Assembly (NCBI RefSeq): GCF_016920785.2
Contig: NW_024609879.1
Coordinates: 12,153,145-12,217,144, forward strand
From: Ixodes scapularis
Lineage: Eukaryota > Arthropoda > Arachnida > Ixodida > Ixodidae
Length of the DNA stretch: 64,000 bases
Reading direction: 5' to 3'
Position 1 is the first letter of the stretch, and every line of letters begins with the position of its first letter. Positions 57,031 to 64,000 of this stretch are shown here, one piece after another. The notes beneath the pieces are model-generated. The model was not told where the DNA came from. It saw nothing but the letters and a program-made list of their open reading frames with translations, and did no database searches. The translations under genes and the position numbers were made by a program.

Positions 57031-57427
57031 GCCGTTTCCAGATTAAAGTGTTTTCAAATCATTCACAGACCAAAACTTTGGTAGTGAAAAACAGCTCGTC
57101 TTTTTAGTCCGGAAGTGCGCACACGTGGCATGGATCGAAGGAAGCAGTGACGTGGCGGTCACGTGAGACATGGTCGGCAGACGAAAATGGCGATTCCGTC
57201 CGTCATGTGAATCGGCACTCAGGAGGTTGGAACGGAATGGGGTTCATATCGAATCACGCTCCTGCACAAATGAAAATGTTGTGAGCTTACTTTACCTATG
57301 CTTTAAACAAAGATCGTCACAAATCTTCGGTATCAAATATTAGATGCTGTTTAGTCGTTTAAAATATTTGTGAAGTCCCAGATTTATGATATTGTAGTGA
57401 GTGCGCAGGCGAGCTGGTGGAAATTAA
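57031..57427. other. Unassigned stretch with shared module
   Basis: No gene. GTGAGTGCGCAGGCGAGCTG at 57,398 repeats the module found at 56,164. Confidence 0.5.
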
Positions 57428-57612
57428 CCATTCTGATGTTAGCCTGAGACTGAGGCAGGAAAAGAGGAAGTTTCAAAGTAGAAGAAAAAGGAACAGTCGA
57501 GGATACGTCTCTAACACAGCTGTGTTAGAGACGTATCCTCGACTGTTCCTTTTTCTTCTACTTTGAAACTTCCTCTTTTCCTGCCTCAGTCTCAGGCTAA
57601 CTTCAGAATGGC
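57428..57612. repeat. 185-bp near-perfect palindrome, no spacer
   Basis: Arms of 92 bp meet at ACACAG|CTGTGT (57,519|57,520). Only about one or two mismatches were seen, near the outer ends. The left arm is an open frame, but no product is recognised. Confidence 0.93.
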
Positions 57613-58235
57613 CAGATTTATATTTTGGTTTCGTCTGTGTGCAGCCAGTGCCTGGAGCGCGGACTTCAGAGTTTTAAACTCAACTTTCGGTGATTACAAG
57701 TTGTTGGTATTGAAAAATACCTAAGCGATAAATATTGTAAAGATTGTGTTACAGCTAAGTAGATTACAGAACCATAACAAGTGGCAGCGGTACCGCGAGG
57801 ACACAGTACTAAAAGTCGTATGTCTATGTGTATTTGCACGTCTCCTTGACAAGCCGCCCTCGTGGTCTATTACGAAAATTCCAGTCTAAAAGGGCAACTA
57901 ATTAATGACCCCCTCTAGATATCTTCAGGCCTCTACCATAGCTGCAATTTTGACATACAATCATGTAACACTCCATTTTCTACAGTATTTTTCCTCATAC
58001 CTCCTGTGATTACAACCGCCTTCCCCCTTCTATAGCGCCTGTCAGTGATTTCAATAGGTTTAAGGTGACCCTAGCTAACTAGTATTTTTGCTTTGAGCCT
58101 GTCTACCAGCCTTTAATATAGTTTGAGTACCCAAATCTTCGCCTCCTCTGTAATGCTTCAGCCATGATGTAATAATAAATATTTAAACACATAAATTCTG
58201 AGCTGCTATACGCCTCGCAAGTGGGCTTATTTTCG
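57613..58235. other. Unassigned stretch
   Basis: AT-rich, short frames only. Confidence 0.4.
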
Positions 58236-59471
58236 TCGTCTGCGCATTAGAAAGGAAGTAGCGGTGACGTCAAAACGCCGAGCCCTGATTGGCTGATCGC
58301 GACCCCCTATCTCAGCGTCGTCTGCTCCTTTGCAACGTAGTTTGCTCGCGACATCGTCCGCGTCTGTCTTAACTTTCCTGCGACTTTCGGAAGCGCAGGT
58401 CTTTACGAGCGAGCTCGACTTCGCCTTTCAGAGAAGGCAGACGAAATAACTCGAGCGGTACTTTGTTTTCGCCTAACAATCGGCAGACGCGCATCAAGGA
58501 GGGAAGTCAAAGGACTCACTGGCAAGGTGTCCCGAGGCGCCGAGGTTTGTTTGCTAAGAACCGAGAGTGAGCGTGTTAGTGTCCGCAAGTTCCCTAAAAA
58601 ATACTTATTCCCTCCTTTCGTGTGCGGGGAGGCCCCTCATTCTTTAACGGCGTCGGCGGGTCGGCGCAGTTAACGTCGTCTGCTTTACGTCTGCTAGTCA
58701 AAGCGATGGCTGCTTTACCTTTCCTGAGTCTGCGGTTTTTCACCGGCGAGAGTCACTGTCGCCTCGGGAAACAAGGAGATAACAAGAGGAAGAAATTGAC
58801 CTCTTAATCTAGAATTGAGGTCAGCGATCAACGTATAATACGGGAAGTGTTCACAAGGGCCCCGCGGGCATATTCCATTCAGCACGCCAGCCGGTCGTGG
58901 GAAGACGGTCGCCGAGTCGCGGAGTGCCTGCTAGGCCTAACTGCCGAACTCGCTTGGTCGCCTTCGGTGGAATCGTGGCCGTTGTAGCTTTTCCCGGGTG
59001 TTTGTGGATCCAGCGTTCTTGTTCGTCGTGGTCTGTTTCCAGTACTTTTTACTTATTTCTTGCTGCTTGGAGTCGGGACGCGTGAGAAGCGCACGTAGAA
59101 AAATAAACGTCCGTGGGTCGTCGCGACCGGAACGCTGTCGGCCATGCTGATTTGATCGTAAGAAGTGCGTAAGACAGCTTGGGAGCTGTCGCAGGATTTC
59201 GTCGTAACCTGCGCAAAACTTACAAGAATTTCGTTTCGTGAATACAAATTTGTTCTTAAGTTTTGTCGTACGCACATTTTTGGCGTAAGATCGATTCGTG
59301 AATCTGGCCTCTCCACTTCCGAGAGTCGCAGGAAAGATGAGACAGACGCACACGAGGTTGCGAGCAGACGTCGTTTCAAAGGAGCAGACGACGCTCAGTA
59401 GGGTGTCGCGATCAGCCAATCAGGGCTCGGCGTTCTGACGTCACCGCTACCCCCTTGCAAGGACCAGACGA
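58236..59471. mobile_element. Large foldback element (1.24 kb, about 160-bp arms)
   Basis: Left arm 58,236-58,395 and right arm 59,315-59,471 are inverted copies, sharing AGCGGTGACGTCA, GCCGAGCCCTGATTGGCTGA, TCGCGAC and GCGTCGTCTGCTCCTTTG at high identity. The middle part of about 900 bp has short frames without known motifs, so it is probably non-autonomous. The 160-codon minus frame inside reads across an arm and shows no domain. Confidence 0.75.
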
Positions 59472-60009
59472 ATTTGCCCTTTGCATTGGTTTGGCAATAT
59501 TACAATATACTAACTAAAAGGGCTACTCCGGTTCATTTTTAATATTAAGAAAACAATGCAATCATCTTTAGTATCGCCTACAAAGTCCACGCACCAAATA
59601 TTTCGATCTAATTCCGCCTAAAATGGATGAAACTGTCCAGCAAAGATTTATTAACGCGAAACTACCAAACTTTTTTAATCTTAGCGGGCGAGACATGGCG
59701 TGGCCAACAGCGCAAACAATATAAAGTTTCGGAATAGGGCGCTCCAACGCTTGGGTTTCCATCAGAAATGAGGGGACCGGAACGCAGCAAGGTGGTTGTC
59801 GACGGCTTAGAGCAGGGGTGGCCAGGTTGACCCGGCCTATGAGCCGCAAACAAAACCACCGAACTTCTAAGAGCCGCGGAGGGGGGGGGGCATACTTTTG
59901 TTTAGGGCCTTTGGATAAAAGCTTTCCCCCCCCCCCCCCCCCAAGAAACATATGTAATGAACCATAAAAAAGAAACAATTTAGTGAAGAGCGTGGCGGCT
60001 TTGTTTATT

Positions 60010-62091
60010 TCATTCATCGCGGCTGCGGGCACCGTGAATTACACTAACGCAGCGGTTGCTCATTGTCTGTCTGTGTTGGGGTTTCCCATTCGTAAAACAG
60101 CTGTTGAAGTTCGGCTCGAACGACGTCGTTGCGCACCGGAGCAGCTCAGTCTGGTGGTCATCCGTAAGGGTCGCGCGCTGTTTTGACTTCACCGCTGTCA
60201 TTGTTGAGAACACAGCCTCGCAACAGTATGTTGATCCAAATATGGAGAGGAACTTCTGGCCCGCGAGGTTGACGTGGGGATACCTTGCTTCAGGCACCTG
60301 CCCCCAGAATACTGCAATTTTCTGAGACTGCAGGAACGTCTTCAGCCATTCGTATTCTTGTAGTTCAAGCAGTTCCAGTTCGAAGGCTCCTACATCTCCT
60401 GCCAAGTTTTTCATTGTTGGACAGTCGACACTCAGCACATCAACCATTAAAGGGTTCATCAGAAGGGCAAAACAAGGCTTGAGGTGGTGCATATCTTTGA
60501 ACCAAGAATGAAAGTCCCTCTGGAGTTCCTCGAGCTTTACGAAATATTCCCTTAGCTTAGCATCGATCAGTTCAAACTCAGGTTCTGCATCCAGCATGCT
60601 CTTCAGCCGTGGGAAGTGGATCAGGCGCTTTGTTTTCAGGTCGTTCTGAAAAAAAACGTTTTAGCTTATTTTGGAAGCTGAAGACCGTTTGGGCGAATTC
60701 CGATACTATTTTTCTTTACCTTGCAGCGACATGTTTAGAGTTTTATGCTGAACTACGTCAGTGAGGTAACCTAAATCAACACACCAACCTGCCTCATGAA
60801 GTTCAAGACATGGCTTCTCTTTCGCCTCCAGAAAAGCTTGAATTGGCTTCAAGAAATGTACAAACCTTGATAGTACGTTGCTCATTAACAGCCAGCGTAC
60901 CACACAAAAAAAAAAAAAAAAACGAAACGTCGTTGGGCGCTTCATGAAGTTCCAGTTCTTCGAGGAAGTTTCTGAATTGCCGGTGGGTTTTTGCATTTGA
61001 TCGTATGCAGTTGACGACTCGAAGGACGGTGATTATAAAGTCTTTGTAGCTAAAGTGCTTCGCCACCAGCTGCTCGCGATAGATACTGCAATGGATTGTG
61101 AGAAAATCTGGAATGCTGTGGTCGCTCCGCAGAAGACCTACCAAGCCCACATTCTTACCAACCATAGCAGGTGCACCATCAGTGAGCGACAAGTTTCTGA
61201 AGAGGAACGTCGAATCCTCTAACGTTGTTAATTCTGCATTCTTAATGTCAACAGCACGGATGGTTTCCTTGAGGGCAAACATGTCAAGAAGCTCTTCTCG
61301 CACGCTTTCGCGGATGAAACATAACGAACGAAGATTGCAGGCTGTGGCTCGTCTTGTATATCCGTAGATTCATCAAGGGCTAAGCTGAATGCTTTACAGC
61401 TGTTTAGGCCCTCTTGAAGCTTGTCGACGACGTCGGCCCTTAGCTGTGAAATGCGCCTTTCGACCGAATGTTCTGAAACTGTGACTTGGTTGACCAACCT
61501 TTGAAGATTCTTGTTGTTTGGATCCAACAATGCCACGACGTCGGAGATGTTGGTCTTCACAAATTCTCCTTCCGAGTAAGCTCGGTTGGTACGAGCAATG
61601 TTCCACGCGATTGCGAAGCTTGCTTCGGCTGCTACGTCAGATTCCTTGCTAAAGGTCTTCATCGAGGACTGCTGATTCTGAAGTCGCGATTCGAGCTGGG
61701 CCAGTTTGACTTTTCTAAACTCAGATGAAGCTGGATAGTCCCGAGAGAAGGTTTCGTGATTGGTCTCAGAATGCCGTCGAACATTGCTCGCCTTGTGGAT
61801 AAAAATCGCTACATTACAGATGAGGCAGAGGGGTTTACCGTTTTTCTCAGTGAAAGCGAAATCTTCCTCCCACTCAGGAAGGGATGTTCGATGTTCATTT
61901 TCGTACNNNNNNNNNNNNNNNNNNNNNNNNNNNNNNNNNNNNNNNNNNNNNNNNNNNNNNNNNNNNNNNNNNNNNNNNNNNNNNNNNNNNNNNNNNNNNN
62001 NNNNNNAGTATATCAAAGCAGCCTGCGGGTCACAACTGTGCCGGTAAAAATAGTAATGAGAATGTTCTAGGTCCTTTGTGAACTTCAACAC
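60010..62091 (-). pseudogene. hAT transposase, Charlie/GTF2IRD2-like, broken
   Basis: Read leftward in at least three frames. First is a BED-type zinc finger (C-L-I-C near 61,826, then RRHSETNH), which would bind the element ends. Next come MKTFSKESDVAAEASFAIAW and EHSVERRISQLRADVVDKLQ, the catalytic-core entrance FSLALDESTDIQDEPQ (61,354-61,393), LSLTDGAPAMVGKN (near 61,175) and IHCSIYREQL. After a frameshift at an A run near 60,905-60,922 and another near 60,650-60,700, the 195-codon frame (60,597-60,010) gives NDLKTKRLIHFPRLKSML, FELIDAKLREYFVKLEE and the C-terminal dimerisation block FGSTYCCEAVFSTMTAVKSK. The N-terminal exon region is partly lost in the N gap. Frameshifts make the protein non-functional as assembled; two of them lie in homopolymers. 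Confidence 0.85.
61907..62006. other. Assembly gap (100 N)
   Basis: Exactly 100 N, the usual placeholder for a gap of unknown size. It lies inside the hAT element. Frames drawn across it are artefacts. Confidence 0.99.
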
Positions 62092-62514
62092 AACATCTGT
62101 GACTAGTGGAAGCTATAAATGAGGTCAACCCTGGCTTCCGCGACCTTCAACAATAAGCTATATGGGGGAAGATCCATTTTCTAAAGGGGACAAGTATCAC
62201 CGGCAAGTGACAAAGGCCGGGAGACTGAACATTTCCGCGACCCCAAGCCAAGGTGCATGCATGGTTTGAAAATCCTTGTCCCTGATGCATTTCCCCCTAG
62301 GGTCCAGCAAACTCTCTCAAACAATGAAAGGAACAGGATCTGTGGAAACGTCCGCGTGAAATCCGGTTCGACTGTACCTATGGTGGCAGAAAGCTGCCGA
62401 AGCGCAAGCTGTTTTTTATTCTGAAATATTTTCTTTTTTTCCTAGGGAAAGGAGGAAAACACATTTTCTTCTTTCCCCAGGAAAGAAAGAAGGAAAGTGG
62501 CGGGCGGGTCGGGA

Positions 62515-62530
62515 GGGGGGGGGGGGGGGG
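62515..62530. repeat. G-rich homopolymer inside the hAT end
   Basis: An uninterrupted G run of about 16 bases. A G run and a C run also occur near the other end (59,880-59,942). Confidence 0.9.
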
Positions 62531-62603
62531 CTTTTTTACGAGTTATCGGCGAGCCGCACTTGGACCAGCAAAGAGCCGCGGTTTGGCCACCCCTGGCTTA
62601 GAG

Positions 62604-63094
62604 GATAGGGGCATCACAACGCAGCGAAGCACGGTTACGTTTCCCGCTTGCAGCGCCAATGCGGCGAACGAGCGTAACAACCAAAAAGAATATATATATA
62701 TATATATATAAAAAAACGTAAAACATGTGCGCCTAGTGAGCGCATTTTGTTTACAAAAATAGCTAGCGTTAAACAAAATCAAGGTGGCTGAAGCAAAATC
62801 CATTCTAAATATCAGTATAAATATTGTTGTATTTATTTCGCGAAAACAGTTAAATTCGTAGCACTCTAGTTTGGCGCTAGTTTTTGGATTATTTTTGACG
62901 TTCGTGTAGCACGTTGGCGGTCTATTGCCGAAGATTTAGGCCTTCAACTATGCTGAAATTGAGACGAACACGAGCGAGCGTACCCCGCGAGCAGCTGCTG
63001 TATTTAGATCTGAGCTGGAACAACTTTGAAGCCTAACAAGACTAGTTTTCGAGCTACAGGTTTTGTGACACGAACAAAATCAACCTGGAGTCTC
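62604..63094. other. Unassigned stretch with a (TA)n microsatellite
   Basis: (TA)n at about 62,691-62,710; otherwise nothing recognised. Confidence 0.5.
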
Positions 63095-63243
63095 GGGGTA
63101 CTAATCTGGACATTTGGCGAAAACGTCGGCGAGAAATTTGGCGGCAGTAATAGGCGAACTCCGCAATTGAGCTTGGAAAAGGCCAATCAGAGCCGCCGCA
63201 TTTCTCGCTGACATTTTTGCCAAGTGTCAAGATTAGGGCCCTT
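63095..63243. mobile_element. Foldback MITE, copy 2 (149 bp)
   Basis: Same family as 6,765-6,912. The left end GGGGTACTAATCTGGACATT and the right end AGTGTCAAGATTAGGGCCC are inverted, with GGCGAGAAATTTGGCGGC and GCCGCCGCATTTCTCGC in the arms. The lengths of the two copies differ by one base. Confidence 0.82.
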
Positions 63244-64000
63244 GGAATAGCAATACGTTGCTATGTCAACAGTTACCGCGTATCGTTAGGCTTAGGGACG
63301 GCCAGAATCAGAAAATGATCTTTTTAAATCGGCGAGCTCACTCCTCATTGTTTGTGACCTGAGCGAAGTAAAGCGAAGAGAAAGCCGACTGCACCATTCA
63401 CTGGCAATGAACGTGGCTGATACTGCAGCAACCATGACGAATTCGTTCCAAAGCAAGCGGAGAGGGCGGCGCCATGTTTGACGACGCAGCCCGGCCCCAA
63501 GCAAACAGGGGCCCCAGGCTATTTCTAGAATTTTGTGGTAGGAGCGAGCGCCAACCCAAAACCCAAAACTCAGTTTAAGTTCGGCGCATGCGCAGTGGGA
63601 GGCCACCAATTCTTTAGGGCCCCCTATTTTAACACTCTATATGACCACCGTGTAGGCGCAGGTCACAAGGCACTGCCTGCGTCATGTTCAGGGCACTTAG
63701 AGAGTTTTGTTTCCTTGTTTTGGTAGTTTTCAAGCAAAGGCTACGGGCGGTTCTCGCTGCGTGCTCATAGTTGGCCATGTAATTCGCGGAATTCGCATGC
63801 GCTTGTGTGCTCTGGTGTGTATCCGTTCGAAAATCCTTCATTGCTGGCAGCGTCCATCACATGCGAGATAGCCGGTTTCAGATGTTGAGCACGGCGTACT
63901 TCTACCAACCCGTCACGTCATATTTACGTGTAGTTTACTGAACTTAACTTTCTACTAATGCTTTCAAAACAAGCCCTTGGGAAAACTTGTCTTTCACTGC
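63244..64000. other. Unassigned stretch to window end
   Basis: Short frames only. A GGGGCCCC-type word near 63,510 and another near 63,618 may mark another decayed foldback copy, but the arms do not pair convincingly. Confidence 0.35.

Larger units (their letters stand above)
59813..62595 (-). mobile_element. hAT transposon with 8-bp target duplication
   Basis: Both ends are CAGGGGTGGCCA in inverted orientation, and the subterminal word AGAGCCGCGG occurs at each end. The flanks are a perfect GCTTAGAG duplication (59,805-59,812 and 62,596-62,603), the 8-bp hAT signature. Inside, on the minus strand, lies a broken transposase related to GTF2IRD2/Charlie-type hAT proteins. The 100-N assembly gap falls within it, so the true length is unknown (2,783 bp as given). 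Confidence 0.93.

Noticed and set aside
53139..57238. One larger inverted element spanning both Penelope arms
   Set aside because: The outer matches (GCCGATTCACAT, CACGTGAC words) are short and patchy; they do not extend to the Penelope arms.
61756..62091. Frames running through the N gap
   Set aside because: The sequence across 61,907-62,006 is unknown, so any continuous reading is an artefact.

Overview
This window is eukaryotic and repeat-rich. It looks like intergenic or heterochromatic DNA of an arthropod, most likely an ixodid tick. That guess rests on the kinds and mix of mobile elements (degenerate Ty3/gypsy, BEL/Pao-like LTRs, several GIY-YIG-bearing Penelope-like elements, hAT, foldback MITEs) and not on any host gene. 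I found no convincing host protein-coding gene, rRNA or functional tRNA. A 100-base N run at 61,907-62,006 marks an assembly gap.

Layout, left to right. 0-7 kb: hAT-like end fragments and a decayed minus-strand Ty3/gypsy copy (gypsy A: integrase and GPY/F module, apparently split by an insertion of about 1.3 kb), bordered by a 148-bp foldback MITE. 7-15.9 kb: mostly unassigned, AT-rich DNA with one foldback repeat. 15.9-20 kb: a cluster of near-perfect hairpins, three copies of one TIR-bounded family (one holding minisatellites rich in TGACGTCA and CACGTG), and a BEL/Pao remnant with LTR, primer site and start of gag. 20-29 kb: the 3' end of a LINE, two long palindromes, a 447-bp foldback element and a second BEL-like LTR piece.

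29-37.4 kb holds the most informative object. It is a young, complete Ty3/gypsy-class LTR retrotransposon (30,045-36,962, minus strand) with two 990-bp LTRs that differ at about nine positions and a perfect AAGTT target duplication. It sits inside the gag of an older plus-strand gypsy (gypsy B). Its domain order is Gag - protease - integrase - RT - RNase H, so integrase lies upstream of RT. Ordinary Ty3/gypsy elements have the reverse order; this arrangement is known from the Gmr1-like group.

37-53 kb: Penelope-like fragments on both strands, a tandem duplication next to a tRNA-derived SINE-like unit, and a decayed minus-strand gypsy C (RT tail, RNase H, integrase). 53.9-57.6 kb: a Penelope-like element whose 3'-terminal GIY-YIG modules lie in inverted orientation on either side of one RT, itself broken by two foldback/palindrome insertions, followed by a 185-bp palindrome with no spacer. 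58-64 kb: a 1.24-kb foldback element with arms of about 160 bp, a hAT element with perfect 8-bp target duplications and a broken BED-finger transposase, and a second copy of the MITE seen at 6.8 kb.

Nothing here reads as a host pathway. The window is a layered record of insertions, and nesting gives relative ages: gypsy B is older than the 30-37 kb retrotransposon, and the Penelope copy is older than the palindromes inside it.
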